Below, in pieces: positions 8,986-17,479 of a stretch of 64,000 nt of DNA (position 1 is its first letter; each line of letters begins with the position of its first letter). The notes under the pieces are model-generated. The model was not told the DNA's origin. It did no database searches and saw only the letters and a program-made list of their open reading frames with translations. Source of the DNA: Propionibacteriaceae bacterium (GTDB taxonomy: Bacteria; Actinomycetota; Actinomycetes; Propionibacteriales; Propionibacteriaceae); contig JAUNKV010000010.1 in NCBI GenBank assembly GCA_030532575.1, positions 1 through 64,000 on the forward strand, written 5' to 3'. The translations under genes and the position numbers were made by a program.

Positions 8986-10158
8986 ATGCAGGAACTCAAC
9001 GTGGGACTCATCGGCGGCGGTTTCATGGGCAAGGCCCATTCGCTCGCGTACGCCGCGATGCCGATGTTCTTCTGGCCGGCACCGGCCATCCCGGTGCGCA
9101 GGGTCGTCGCGGAGGCCGACGCGGAGCTGGCGGACACGGCGGCCAAGCGGTTCGGATTTGAGCGCTCGACCGCCGACTGGCGCGAGATCGTCGAGGACCC
9201 GGACATCCACGTGGTCGACATCGCCACCCCGAACCATCTGCACGCGGACGCCGCCATCGCGGCCGCCAAGGCGGGCAAGCACATCATCTGTGAGAAGCCT
9301 TTGGCCCGCACCACCGAGGAGGCCAAGGCGATGTACGATGCCGTCAAGGAGGCGGGCGTGGTCAACATGGTGGCCTTCAACTACCGCCGCACGCCTGCGG
9401 TGATGCTGGCCAGGAAGTACATCGAGGAGGGGGCCATCGGGCAGGTCCTGAGCTTCCGTGGCACCTACCTCCAGGACTGGAGTGCCGATCCCGATTCCCC
9501 GCTGTCGTGGCGGTTCCAGAAGTCCATCGCGGGCTCCGGGGCACTGGGCGACATCGCCACCCACGTCATCGACATGGCGCGGTACCTGGTGGGCGAGATC
9601 GCCTCGGTCAATGCCATGATGACCACCTGGATCCCGGACCGGCCTGTCCAGTCCGGAGGGGCCGACCTGCTCGGGACGAGCAGGAACGCCGACGGGCCGC
9701 GCGCTGAAGTGGATGTCGATGATGAGGTGATCACGCTGCTGAGGTTCGCAGACGGTGCCATCGGGTCGGTGGAGGCCACCCGGAATGCGTACGGGCGGAA
9801 CAACTTCATCACCCTCGAGATCCATGGCACCAAGGGGTCGATCCACTTCAACTACGAGCGTCGCGACGAGCTGCAGGTCTGCTTCGCTGACGACGACCCG
9901 GACCGTCGGGGGTTCCGCACCGTCTACACGGGTCCTGCGCACCCCTACGGCGATGCCCTGTGGCCGATCCCCGCCCTGGGGATCGGGTACGGAGAGACCA
10001 AGATCATCGAGGCACACGATTTCTTCAAGGCGATTGTCGAGGGCGGCACCGTGAGCCCCAACTTCGCCGATGGCTACCAGGTCTCGTTGATCGACGACGC
10101 CATCGTCGAGTCGGCGGCGTCAGGCAGCTGGGTCGAGGTGCCTGAGGTCGAGGGCTGA
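8986..10158 (+). CDS. Gfo/Idh/MocA-family dehydrogenase (second copy)
   Basis: A 390-residue oxidoreductase with the Rossmann start G-L-I-G-G-G-F-M-G-K and the E-K-P motif in ICEKPLART near residue 100. The catalytic-type segment has G-D-I-A-T-H-V-I-D-M-A near 190. It is longer than the first copy because of an insert around residues 220-245 before the conserved D-D-E-V stretch. CAAGGAGC precedes the ATG. It is the last gene of the cluster and is followed by a strong hairpin. Confidence 0.88.
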   Translation: MQELNVGLIGGGFMGKAHSLAYAAMPMFFWPAPAIPVRRVVAEADAELADTAAKRFGFERSTADWREIVEDPDIHVVDIATPNHLHADAAIAAAKAGKHIICEKPLARTTEEAKAMYDAVKEAGVVNMVAFNYRRTPAVMLARKYIEEGAIGQVLSFRGTYLQDWSADPDSPLSWRFQKSIAGSGALGDIATHVIDMARYLVGEIASVNAMMTTWIPDRPVQSGGADLLGTSRNADGPRAEVDVDDEVITLLRFADGAIGSVEATRNAYGRNNFITLEIHGTKGSIHFNYERRDELQVCFADDDPDRRGFRTVYTGPAHPYGDALWPIPALGIGYGETKIIEAHDFFKAIVEGGTVSPNFADGYQVSLIDDAIVESAASGSWVEVPEVEG

Positions 10159-10165
10159 CCCAGTT

Positions 10166-10233
10166 TCGGTGTTTTCTGCCATTCTTCCTGTTCGACGGGG
10201 CCCTGTCGGCGGAAGAATGGCAGAAAACACCGA
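10166..10233. terminator. Long perfect inverted repeat, probable bidirectional terminator
   Basis: Two 23-base arms (10166-10188 and 10211-10233) are exact reverse complements, separated by 22 bases. They lie between the convergent dehydrogenase and TetR genes. There is no clean T tract, but four A residues in one arm give four T residues on the other strand. It could alternatively be a small mobile palindrome. Confidence 0.6.
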
Positions 10234-10246
10234 CAGGTCCCTGCTC

Positions 10247-10271
10247 GCCGCGAGGAATGGCGATGTTGCTG
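10247..10271 (-). repeat. 25-base scrap of the AbiEi-like gene
   Basis: These 25 bases are identical to 448-472 inside the AbiEi-like gene (the codons for S-N-I-A-I-P-R-G). They sit immediately beside the TetR stop codon. The other end of the window has the reverse situation: intact AbiEi beside a TetR scrap. Confidence 0.8.
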
Positions 10272-10274
10272 AAT

Positions 10275-10871
10275 TCAGTTGATCCCTCGGCTCGTCAGAT
10301 AGGCGTCGATGACGACGCCGAGCTCGCGGACGTCCGACTGTTCGTCTCCCGTGACGGTGCCGAGCAGGGGGAGGGTGCCCCGGAACAGGGCCGTGGCCTG
10401 GCGGGCCGCCAGCTCCAGATCGGCGCGGGGAAGGGTGGGGTTGCGGGTGGCCAGCAGATCGACCAGGCGGGTCGCGAAGGCCTGGTTCACGCCGTCGACC
10501 TCCTGCCGCAGCTCCTCGGGCAGGTTCGGGTGGGCGTAGATCATGGTGAAGGTCGCGTTGGCGCGCTTGAACTCGGCAAGGGGTGCCAGGAGTGCGGAGA
10601 TCATCTCCCGACGGGGCGTCGTTGTGTCGATGGTGGGCCACACCTGGCCGTAGACCTCGCCCAGGCGCGTGATGTAGTCGCGGACGACGGCGCGCAGGAT
10701 GTCGGTGCGGTCGCTGAAGTACTGGTACAGCGACCCCGGCGAGATGCCGGCCTCGGCCGCGATGGCATTGGTGGTGGCCCGGTCCACGCCGTCGCGGGCG
10801 AAGACCACGACGGCGGCTTCGATGATGGCGGCCATCCGGGCCAGGCCGCGCGCGGAACGCTGGGTTGCCAT
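10275..10871 (-). CDS. TetR/AcrR-family transcriptional regulator
   Basis: A 198-residue repressor with the standard TetR helix-turn-helix near residues 20-60 (V-F-A-R-D-G, then A-I-A-A-E-A-G-I-S-P-G-S-L-Y-Q-Y-F). The C-terminal ligand-binding half is helical and specific to this protein. The ATG has AAGGAGAGG just upstream. It is divergent from an aldo-keto reductase, with two AATGCGAG-based palindromes in the 75-base gap, so it probably represses the reductase gene and itself. Its last codons are duplicated as a remnant at 788. Confidence 0.9.
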   Translation of the reverse strand: MATQRSARGLARMAAIIEAAVVVFARDGVDRATTNAIAAEAGISPGSLYQYFSDRTDILRAVVRDYITRLGEVYGQVWPTIDTTTPRREMISALLAPLAEFKRANATFTMIYAHPNLPEELRQEVDGVNQAFATRLVDLLATRNPTLPRADLELAARQATALFRGTLPLLGTVTGDEQSDVRELGVVIDAYLTSRGIN

Positions 10872-10884
10872 CCCTCTCCTTGAG

Positions 10885-10931
10885 AATGCGAGCAAAAGCT
10901 CGTAAAGTGAATGCGAGTTGATGCTCGCATT
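10885..10931. promoter_or_regulatory. TetR operator region between divergent genes
   Basis: One perfect inverted repeat has arms AATGCGAG (10910-10917) and CTCGCATT (10924-10931) with a six-base spacer. A second, shorter one has arms CGAGC (10889-10893) and GCTCG (10898-10902), and AATGCGAG occurs again at 10885. The spacing between the two sites is about two helical turns. They occupy the whole promoter zone of the TetR gene and the reductase gene. Binding by the adjacent TetR protein is inferred. Confidence 0.65.
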
Positions 10932-10945
10932 GAGAGGATAGCGCA

Positions 10946-11908
10946 GTGAACCGCACCATCGGCACCCTGGAAACCTTCCCCATCGGCCTGGGCTGCATGG
11001 GCATGACCATGTCCTACGGCCCCATCGACAAGGCTGAGGCTGCCGCGACACTGCAGGCCGCCGTCGATGCCGGGGTCACCATGTTCGACACCGCCCAGGT
11101 GTATGGCGCAGGGCGCAACGAGTCCTTCATCGGTCCGCTGCTCGCCCCGCACCGGGACCGGATCATCCTGGCCACCAAGACCGGAATCCGCACTCGGCTG
11201 GGTGGGTTCCCCACCGGTCTGGACGGCCGCCCCGAGTCCATCCGCAAAGGACTGGACGGCTCGCTGAAACGGCTCCAGACGGATCACATCGACCTGCACT
11301 ACCTGCACCGGGTGGACCCGAAGGTGCCGCTGGAGGTCAGCATCGCGGCGCTCGCCGAGGGTGTGCAGGCGGGCAAGGTCCGCCACATCGGGGTCAGCGA
11401 GGTCACCGGCGAGCAGCTGCGCCGTGCGTACGCCATCCATCCCATCGCTGCGGTGCAGATGGAGTGGTCACTGTTCTCCCGCTCCCTGGAGGACGATCTG
11501 CTTCCGGTCGCCAGGGAACTGGGCGTGGCGGTCGTCGCCTACTCACCGCTGGGGCGGGGGATGCTCACCGGTTCGCAGACGGCGACGACGAAGCTCCCGC
11601 TGCTCGACTACCGCCGCTTCCTGCCGCGCTGGCGCAAGGAGAACCTGGAGGCCAATCTCCGGGCCGTGGAGCAGGTCCGCCAGGTGGCGGCCCGCCACGA
11701 CGCGACCCCCGGCCAGGTGGCCCTGGCGTGGGTGCTGGCCCAGGGCGACGATGTGATCCCGATCCCCGGAACCAAGCGTCGCCGCTACCTGAAGGAAAAC
11801 CTCGACGCCCTGCAGCTTCGGCTCAGCTCGGACGACCTCTCCGAGCTGGACCTGGTTCGCGCCCAGGGGGATCGCTACCCGCGTCTTGGAGTCAGCGCAG
11901 GGGAGTAA
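10946..11908 (+). CDS. Aldo/keto reductase
   Basis: A 320-residue NADPH-dependent (beta/alpha)8 oxidoreductase. The catalytic tetrad is visible as D48, Y53, K78 and H121. The NADPH-binding loops are represented by G-V-S-E-V, the Y-S-P-L-G-R-G-M-L-T-G stretch and I-P-G-T-K-R near the C-terminus, as in the YajO/YakC-like group. The GTG start has GAGAGG about eight bases upstream. It is under the presumed control of the divergent TetR protein, a common arrangement for aldehyde or quinone stress reductases; the substrate is unknown. Confidence 0.9.
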   Translation: MNRTIGTLETFPIGLGCMGMTMSYGPIDKAEAAATLQAAVDAGVTMFDTAQVYGAGRNESFIGPLLAPHRDRIILATKTGIRTRLGGFPTGLDGRPESIRKGLDGSLKRLQTDHIDLHYLHRVDPKVPLEVSIAALAEGVQAGKVRHIGVSEVTGEQLRRAYAIHPIAAVQMEWSLFSRSLEDDLLPVARELGVAVVAYSPLGRGMLTGSQTATTKLPLLDYRRFLPRWRKENLEANLRAVEQVRQVAARHDATPGQVALAWVLAQGDDVIPIPGTKRRRYLKENLDALQLRLSSDDLSELDLVRAQGDRYPRLGVSAGE

Positions 11909-11914
11909 GAGGGT

Positions 11915-11955
11915 CCGCGGTGAGGGCGGAATCTACTGCGGTCGCCCTGGTGACC
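11915..11955. repeat. 41-base intergenic repeat, copy A
   Basis: This stretch, downstream of the aldo-keto reductase, matches 23143-23183 downstream of ldh at about four bases in five, including the identical core ATCTACTGCGGT. One copy carries an extra base relative to the other, so it is unlikely to be coding in both. The 150 bases after it, up to the next gene, show no other feature. Confidence 0.6.
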
Positions 11956-12105
11956 CCCTGGCTGCGGACCTCCTCGAACGCACGCTCCAGTGCGATCTTC
12001 GTCGTTCGCCTTGCCAGGTGGCCACCATGACGATCCTCGTGACGACCCCACCTCACCGCGCACCCTCTAAGCTCAAGCCAGGTTTGAGACGTCGAGGAGG
12101 AACCG

Positions 12106-13023
12106 ATGGTGCCGTCGCGCAACAGCATCACCTGCTGGGGGGACAGCCTCACCGAAGGGGGATCGAAGGACGGCATCTTCCCGCTGGAGCAGGCCTGGCC
12201 CGCCCAGATGGCCGAGGCCTTCGGCGGGGCCGTGCGGGTGACCAACCGGGGGCGCTGCGGCGAGACCACCGACGGCGTGGGCATCCGGTGTGGGGCGCTG
12301 CAGGTCTGGGCGCGCCCGCACGACTCGGTGATCCCCGAACAGGGGCGGGTGCAGCTGCACTGCCCACAGCTCTTCGACGCCGCCGAGCGCAGCTTCGAGG
12401 GCAGTCTCGCCGGGGTGGGCGGCACCCTGGTGCACCAGGGCGGCACATGGTTCTTCGAGCGTGCAGAGCCCGGGGAACCGGTCAGGGTGGAGGGACCGGC
12501 GCCCTTCATCTCGGGGCTGGGTGACTCGCGTGGCGACGTGCTGATCCACTTCGCGGGCACCAACAACCACTGGGCCGACGGCCGGACCGTCTGCGCCAGC
12601 CGCGCCAGCCACGTGATCGCCGCCCATCAGCGTTTCCTCACCTGGGCAGGCCACGACCGGGTGCTGTTCATCGGGCTCAGCCCCGCCACCACCAGCCAGC
12701 CCGGCGATGCGCTGTGGCAGATCATGGAGCACCTCAACACCTGGCTGGCGGCCAACCATCCCGGCCGGTTCTTCGACTTCCGCACCTGGCTGCGCGAGGA
12801 GGCCCTCGAGGCTGCAGGGATCACCCCGCAGCCGGAGGACCTGGCGGCCCGCGCGGAGCTGCGCACCCCGCCGTCGGTGATGGACCGGGGCGACGACGTG
12901 CACTTCAACACCGCCGTCCATGCGGCTCTCGGGCGCAGGCTGGCCGCCGAACTGACGGCCCGGGGCTGGATCGACGGCGACGTCGAGCCAGCAGGAAGGC
13001 CGTTCCCAGCGGTCGAGCCGTGA
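12106..13023 (+). CDS. SGNH/GDSL-type hydrolase, cytoplasmic
   Basis: A 305-residue esterase/acylhydrolase-like protein. Block I is WGDSLTEG near residues 11-18 with the nucleophile Ser14, block III is FAGTNNHW near residue 150 (G-x-N-D replaced by G-T-N-N), and the catalytic Asp/His pair fits DDVHFN near 265-270. There is no signal peptide, unlike the secreted GDSL protein at 36.7 kb. GAGGAGG lies upstream of the ATG. Substrate unknown; the insert with Q-L-H-C-P-Q around residue 85 is not one I recognise. Confidence 0.8.
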   Translation: MVPSRNSITCWGDSLTEGGSKDGIFPLEQAWPAQMAEAFGGAVRVTNRGRCGETTDGVGIRCGALQVWARPHDSVIPEQGRVQLHCPQLFDAAERSFEGSLAGVGGTLVHQGGTWFFERAEPGEPVRVEGPAPFISGLGDSRGDVLIHFAGTNNHWADGRTVCASRASHVIAAHQRFLTWAGHDRVLFIGLSPATTSQPGDALWQIMEHLNTWLAANHPGRFFDFRTWLREEALEAAGITPQPEDLAARAELRTPPSVMDRGDDVHFNTAVHAALGRRLAAELTARGWIDGDVEPAGRPFPAVEP

Positions 13024-13029
13024 CGGGGG

Positions 13030-13635
13030 TCACAGTTCCACGAAGGCGCATGAGAACCCCCGCTCCCCGGCCTGCCACTGATCGATGGTCGGGCCGAGGG
13101 CCTTGATCTCGTGGGGTCGGGAAAGGCTCAGGCCCGCCAGCTGGGCGTAGTGCTCGGAGCAGATCTCCGGGACCTGAGGGTCCAGCTCGAAGGCCTCGGC
13201 GGCGCGCCCGGCTGCGATGGTGGGGTCGATGCTGCCGCCTGCGAAGATGAGCCAGTTCGCCTGATCGCAGGCGACCGGGGTCGCCGTCGAGACCTCCTGC
13301 GCGTCGAGGCTGGCCAGCAGACAGGTACCGACTGGCCACGGCATGTCTGGGGTCTCCGGCAGGCCTTGGGTGTTCAGCGGGAACGGCGGGGTGGGAGACG
13401 GCGCAGATTGCTGGGGCGTCGTCGAAGCCGTGGGCGTCGCGCTCGGCCGGGCTGAGCTGTGCTGGGTGACAGGGTACTGCGCGGTGGACTCGACGGGGCA
13501 GTTCGCGACCTCCCGCCGCAGCCCGTACGCTCCCCAGTGGTCCCGAACCGTCGGAAAAGCGACAGTTGGAGACCGCTGGGCTGGAATGGTCGCGAGACGT
13601 CGCGGTTCGTGCCCGCCAAGATAGGCTGCCGTCAT
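13030..13635 (-). CDS. Septum-formation-domain protein, N-terminus doubtful
   Basis: The C-terminal 100 residues match the pattern of the actinobacterial septum-formation domain: V-G-T-C-L, then V-A-C-D-Q, E-I-C-S-E-H, and the ending W-Q-A-G-E-R-G-F-S-C-A-F. The four Cys are placed as in that family. Before it is a P/S/T-rich linker. Relatives have a membrane anchor before the linker; here none is visible in any frame. The only in-frame ATG shares its CATG with the start of rsmI on the other strand and has no ribosome site. The gene may be truncated or use an unusual start. Confidence 0.5.
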   Translation of the reverse strand: MTAAYLGGHEPRRLATIPAQRSPTVAFPTVRDHWGAYGLRREVANCPVESTAQYPVTQHSSARPSATPTASTTPQQSAPSPTPPFPLNTQGLPETPDMPWPVGTCLLASLDAQEVSTATPVACDQANWLIFAGGSIDPTIAAGRAAEAFELDPQVPEICSEHYAQLAGLSLSRPHEIKALGPTIDQWQAGERGFSCAFVEL

Positions 13636-13636
13636 G
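13622..13636 (+). promoter_or_regulatory. Possible leaderless promoter of rsmI
   Basis: TAGGCT (13622-13627) fits the actinobacterial -10 consensus TANNNT and ends six bases before the rsmI ATG. No Shine-Dalgarno sequence is present before that ATG. This is the arrangement of leaderless transcripts, common in actinobacteria. Confidence 0.4.
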
Positions 13637-14491
13637 AAAGATTCACAGCCGGGGCGGCTGGTGCTGGCGGGAACCCCCATCGGGTCGCACACCCACGCCA
13701 GCCAGGCCCTGCGGGAAGCCCTCGAGCAGGCCGACGTCATCGCCGCCGAGGACACCCGACGCTGTGCGACGCTGCTGCACCGGATCGGTGTCACCACATC
13801 GGCGCGCGTCGTGTCCTACTTCGAGGGAAACGAGGTCAGCCGCAGCCAGGAGCTGGCCGAGGCGGTGGCAGCGGGGCAGCACGTGGTGCTGGTGACCGAT
13901 GCGGGAATGCCCTCGGTGAGCGACCCCGGCTACCGGGTGGTGACCGCCTGCATCACACAGGGGCTACGGGTGACTGCGGTGCCGGGCCCCTCCGCCGTGG
14001 TGACCGCGCTCGCAGTCTCCGGGCTGCCCTCCGACCGGTTCTGCTTCGAGGGATTCCTGCCCCGCAAACAGGGCGAACGGCTGGCCCGGATGCGGGACCT
14101 GGCAGCCGAACCCCGGACGATGGTGTTCTTCGAGGCCCCGCACCGCCTCCACGAATGGCTGCAGGACGCGGCCGGGCTGTGGGGTGCCGACCGGCGCGCG
14201 GTGGTGTGCCGGGAGCTGACGAAACCCCACGAGGAGATCCTGCGTGGCGGCCTGACCGAGCTCGCGGAATGGGCCGCCGACGGGGTGCGCGGTGAGGTGA
14301 CGCTGGTCGTCGCCGGAGCCCCGCCCCGGAAGACCGGCGTGGCGGAGGCACTCGCGATGGTCACCGAGCGGGTGACTGCGGGTGAGAAACTGTCCGGGGC
14401 GGTCAGAACCGTCGCCGATCTGCTGGGGGTTCCCCGCAAGGACCTGTACCAGGCCGCCCTGGCCGCCAAACACACGATGGGGGAGAGATGA
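13634..14491 (+). CDS. rsmI: 16S rRNA (cytidine1402-2'-O)-methyltransferase
   Basis: A 285-residue tetrapyrrole-methylase-fold enzyme that 2'-O-methylates C1402 of 16S rRNA with S-adenosylmethionine. Family motifs are clear: L-A-G-T-P-I-G-S at the N-terminus, AAEDTRR near residue 37, VTDAGMPSVSDPG near 88-100, V-P-G-P-S-A near 115, and FFEAPHRL near 165. The length is normal. The gene runs straight into tatD with a four-base ATGA overlap, so rsmI, tatD and rsmA form one coupled set. Confidence 0.95.
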   Translation: MKDSQPGRLVLAGTPIGSHTHASQALREALEQADVIAAEDTRRCATLLHRIGVTTSARVVSYFEGNEVSRSQELAEAVAAGQHVVLVTDAGMPSVSDPGYRVVTACITQGLRVTAVPGPSAVVTALAVSGLPSDRFCFEGFLPRKQGERLARMRDLAAEPRTMVFFEAPHRLHEWLQDAAGLWGADRRAVVCRELTKPHEEILRGGLTELAEWAADGVRGEVTLVVAGAPPRKTGVAEALAMVTERVTAGEKLSGAVRTVADLLGVPRKDLYQAALAAKHTMGER

Positions 14492-15351
14492 CCCTGCCCG
14501 ACACCCTGCCGAATGCGCCTGAGATGCTTCCTGCGCATGTCATCGACAACCACACCCACCTGCTCAGCACCTACGAGCACTCCGGTCTCGAGGCCGGTCC
14601 CGGCCTCGCTGCGGCGGCCGCCGTCGGTGTCGCCGGAGTGGTGGACGTCGGTTACGACCTCACCTCCTCGACGGCAGCCGCAGAACTCGCCGCCACCCAC
14701 CCGATGGTGCGGGCCGCCGTCGCCATCCACCCCAACGACGCCGCCCGGATTGCGCAGCGTGGCGGTTACGAGCAACTGGACTCCGAGATCGAGCAGATCG
14801 CGGCACTGCTGGGGCGGCCCGGGGTGGTCGCCGTGGGTGAGACCGGGCTCGATCACTACCGAACCAAGGACCCCGAGGGCCTGGCCGGGCAGGTCCACTC
14901 CTTCAGGGCGCACATCGCGCTGGCCCGGGAGCACGATCTGACCCTGGTGATCCACGACCGTGACGCCCATGACGACGTCCTGCGGGTCCTCGATGCCGAG
15001 GAGCGGCCCGAGCGGGTGGTCATGCACTGCTTCTCCGGGGATCGGAGCTTTGCGGCCGAATGTGTCGAGCGCGGGTTCTGGCTGTCGTTTCCCGGGGTGG
15101 TCACCTTCGGTTCGGCGGAGTCGCTGCGTGATGCCGCCAAGGTGGTGCCGCTGGAGAGGCTCCTGGTGGAGACCGACGCCCCATACCTGACGCCGAAACC
15201 GCACCGGGGACGCCCGAACGCCCCCTACCTGCTACCGCACACCGTGCGGTTCCTGGCCGAACTGCTGGAGGTGGAGCTGGCGGAGCTCTGCCACAAGGTG
15301 AAGGCCAACACCGAGGCCGCCTATGCCACCAGCTGGGGGGAGAATGCCTGA
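14488..15351 (+). CDS. tatD: TatD-family metal-dependent hydrolase
   Basis: A 287-residue TIM-barrel nuclease family protein. The first metal pair is in D-N-H-T-H near residues 20-24; further ligands are G-E-T-G-L-D near 112, V-I-H-D-R-D near 155, M-H-C-F-S-G near 178 and V-E-T-D-A-P-Y near 228. TatD enzymes are 3'-5' DNases/RNases. It overlaps rsmI by four bases at its start and rsmA by eight at its end; the rsmI-tatD-rsmA-ispE order is common in actinobacteria. Confidence 0.93.
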   Translation: MTLPDTLPNAPEMLPAHVIDNHTHLLSTYEHSGLEAGPGLAAAAAVGVAGVVDVGYDLTSSTAAAELAATHPMVRAAVAIHPNDAARIAQRGGYEQLDSEIEQIAALLGRPGVVAVGETGLDHYRTKDPEGLAGQVHSFRAHIALAREHDLTLVIHDRDAHDDVLRVLDAEERPERVVMHCFSGDRSFAAECVERGFWLSFPGVVTFGSAESLRDAAKVVPLERLLVETDAPYLTPKPHRGRPNAPYLLPHTVRFLAELLEVELAELCHKVKANTEAAYATSWGENA

Positions 15352-16198
15352 GACCGGACTGCTCGACCCCGCATCGGTGCGCCGGATCGCGGCGGAGCTG
15401 GAGCTTCGCCCCACGAAGCAGCGGGGACAGAACTTCGTCATCGACGCCAACACGGTGCGACGGATCGTCGCGCTGTCCGGGATCGGGGCCGATGACGTGG
15501 TGCTGGAGATCGGCCCGGGGCTCGGGTCATTGACCCTGGGGCTGTTGGAGGTGGCGCAGGCGGTCACCGTCGTGGAGATCGACGAGCGGCTGGCGGGCAG
15601 GCTGATGGCCACCGTGGCGGAACGACTGGGCAAGGAGGCGGCGTCACGGCTCAACGTGGTCACCGCCGATGCCCTGGACGTGACTGAGCTTCCCGGCCAG
15701 GCCCCGACGGCGCTGGTGGCGAACCTGCCGTACAACGTCTCGGTGCCGGTGCTGCTGCACCTGCTGGAGACCTTCCCCAGCTGGCAGAAGGGCTTGGTGA
15801 TGGTGCAGCTGGAGGTCGCGGATCGGTTGGCGGCACTCCCGGGATCGAAGGTCTACGGGGTGCCGAGTGCGAAGCTCGCCTGGTGGGCGAGTGCGGAGCG
15901 GGTGGGGACGGTGCCGCCGAAGGTGTTCTGGCCGGTCCCGAACGTCGACTCGGGGCTGGTCAGACTGGAGCGCCGCGACCCCCCGGCCACGGCGGCCCCC
16001 AGACAGCAGGTCTTCGAAGTGATCGACCGGGCCTTCGCGTCGCGCCGCAAGATGCTGCGCGCCTGCCTGTCCGGGCTCTTCGGTTCCGGGACGGCGGCCT
16101 CCCGGGCCATCGCGGCGGCCGGGGTCTCCCCCGAGGCGCGGGGTGAGGTGCTGGACATCACGCAGTTCGCGGCCATCGCAGCTGAACTTCCGCAGTAG
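15344..16198 (+). CDS. rsmA: 16S rRNA dimethyladenosine transferase (KsgA)
   Basis: A 284-residue Rossmann-fold methyltransferase that dimethylates A1518 and A1519 of 16S rRNA. Motif I is [12 protein letters not shown] near residue 50, the acidic residue after strand two is V-V-E-I-D-E, and the catalytic motif IV is NLPYN near 126. The N-terminal K-Q-R-G-Q-N-F and the C-terminal R-K-M-L-R-A are diagnostic. The ATG has a GGGGGAG run immediately upstream inside the tatD end; an earlier in-frame ATG lacks one. Confidence 0.95.
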   Translation: MPETGLLDPASVRRIAAELELRPTKQRGQNFVIDANTVRRIVALSGIGADDVVLEIGPGLGSLTLGLLEVAQAVTVVEIDERLAGRLMATVAERLGKEAASRLNVVTADALDVTELPGQAPTALVANLPYNVSVPVLLHLLETFPSWQKGLVMVQLEVADRLAALPGSKVYGVPSAKLAWWASAERVGTVPPKVFWPVPNVDSGLVRLERRDPPATAAPRQQVFEVIDRAFASRRKMLRACLSGLFGSGTAASRAIAAAGVSPEARGEVLDITQFAAIAAELPQ

Positions 16199-16219
16199 CG
16201 GGAGCATGAAGAGCCCTCG

Positions 16220-16387
16220 TTGGTCGAGCCGGACCGCGAGCGCCAGCGAGCAGTCCGTGTCGAGACCCGGCGACCATCCGTAGGGGCCCAACCCCAGACC
16301 AACTCCTCTCGGCGCGAGTCCCTGCACCGGGTGCCAGAGGTCTCGACTCGGGCCCTCCGTGGAACTCCGGGCCCAGCTCGACCAGCG
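16220..16387. repeat. Dispersed palindromic element, copy A
   Basis: The element begins TGGTCGAGCC and ends GCTCGACCAGCGG. Its inner ends are TGTCGAGACC and GGTCTCGACTCGG, so the two halves are loosely complementary. Reverse-complemented, the sequence at 33038-33201 matches it, including the block CCTGCACCGG followed by TGCCAG. It fills most of the gap between rsmA and ispE; the rest (16388-16558) holds only a further CTGGTCGAT fragment near 16503 and the ispE leader. Confidence 0.7.
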
Positions 16388-16558
16388 GATAGGGGTGGCC
16401 GCGATGCTCGGATGCAGAGCGTCCCCAGTTTGGCCAGCGGAATAGTGGTGGTCTCAACATCTCAGCGGTTTTCGCCAGCGATTTGGGGTCGAGTTCCTCC
16501 CCGCTGGTCGATACGCCAGCATCCGGGGCCGCGCGCCACGGGGTGCTAGGTTGAAGGC

Positions 16559-17455
16559 GTGGCTGAAGTTGTGGTCAAGGTCCCCGCCAAGGTGAACCTG
16601 GCGTTGCTCGTGGGTGAGACCGACCCCGAGGGGTATCACCGGCTCGGAACCATCTTCCAGGCCGTGTCACTGTACGACCAGGTGCGGGCACGTGCCGCCG
16701 GACCAGGGGAGTTTCGGCTGGCGTTCCGGGGAGAGGGGGCGAGCTTCCTGCCCACCGATGGCACCAACCTGGTGATCCGGGCAGCCAGGCTGCTGGCCGA
16801 GACCCACCATGTGGCGGGGGCGGGCGTGGAATTCCGGATCCACAAACACATTCCCGTTGCCGGAGGCATGGCCGGTGGCTCAGCCGATGCCGCTGCCGCG
16901 CTGGTGGCCTGCAACGAACTGTGGGGGCTGGGGCTGCGCACCGACGACCTCCACCCCTTGGCGGCACGCCTCGGCTCCGATGTGCCCTTCCTGCTCCACG
17001 GCGGGACCGCCGTTGGCACCGGACGCGGCGAACAGCTCCGCCCGCTCCAGACCACCGGAACCTACCACTGGGTGCTGGCGCTGAGTCACAGCGGCCTGTC
17101 CACCCCGGCGGTGTTCCGGGAGTTCGACCGGACCAGCCCGGCCCGGCCCACGAGGATCGCGCCCGAGCTGCTCGCAGCCCTGGAACAGGGCAACGTGCCC
17201 GAAGTGGCAGCGTTGCTCACCAACGATCTCGCTGCACCAGCGCTGGCCCTGCAGCCCGCCCTGGCCGATGTGATCCGCATCGGCACCGAGGCCGGGGCGC
17301 TCGGCTCGGTGGTCTCCGGCTCCGGCCCCACCGTCGCTTTCCTGTGCGACACCGAGGCGCTGTCCCTTCAGGTGGGGGAGGCGTTGCAGGTATCCTCAAG
17401 GGTCCGTGCCGTTCGACGTGCGGTTGGCCCCGTCCCGGGGGCCCGAATCGAGTAG
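16559..17455 (+). CDS. ispE: 4-diphosphocytidyl-2-C-methyl-D-erythritol kinase
   Basis: A 298-residue GHMP kinase of the methylerythritol phosphate route to isoprenoids, phosphorylating the 2-hydroxyl of CDP-ME. K-V-P-A-K-V-N-L near residue 7 is the family start. The ATP-binding loop P-V-A-G-G-M-A-G-G-S-A-D lies at 99-110, and motif 3 is VVSGSGPTVAF near 258-268. The start is GTG, weakly served by TTGAAGG. Its position after rsmA is conserved in many bacteria. Confidence 0.94.
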   Translation: MAEVVVKVPAKVNLALLVGETDPEGYHRLGTIFQAVSLYDQVRARAAGPGEFRLAFRGEGASFLPTDGTNLVIRAARLLAETHHVAGAGVEFRIHKHIPVAGGMAGGSADAAAALVACNELWGLGLRTDDLHPLAARLGSDVPFLLHGGTAVGTGRGEQLRPLQTTGTYHWVLALSHSGLSTPAVFREFDRTSPARPTRIAPELLAALEQGNVPEVAALLTNDLAAPALALQPALADVIRIGTEAGALGSVVSGSGPTVAFLCDTEALSLQVGEALQVSSRVRAVRRAVGPVPGARIE

Positions 17456-17479
17456 CTGTCCAAGACCCAGGAGGTGCCC

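Noticed and set aside
16388..16558. A small gene between the dispersed repeat and ispE
   Set aside because: Short frames exist on both strands but none has a ribosome site or recognisable sequence.
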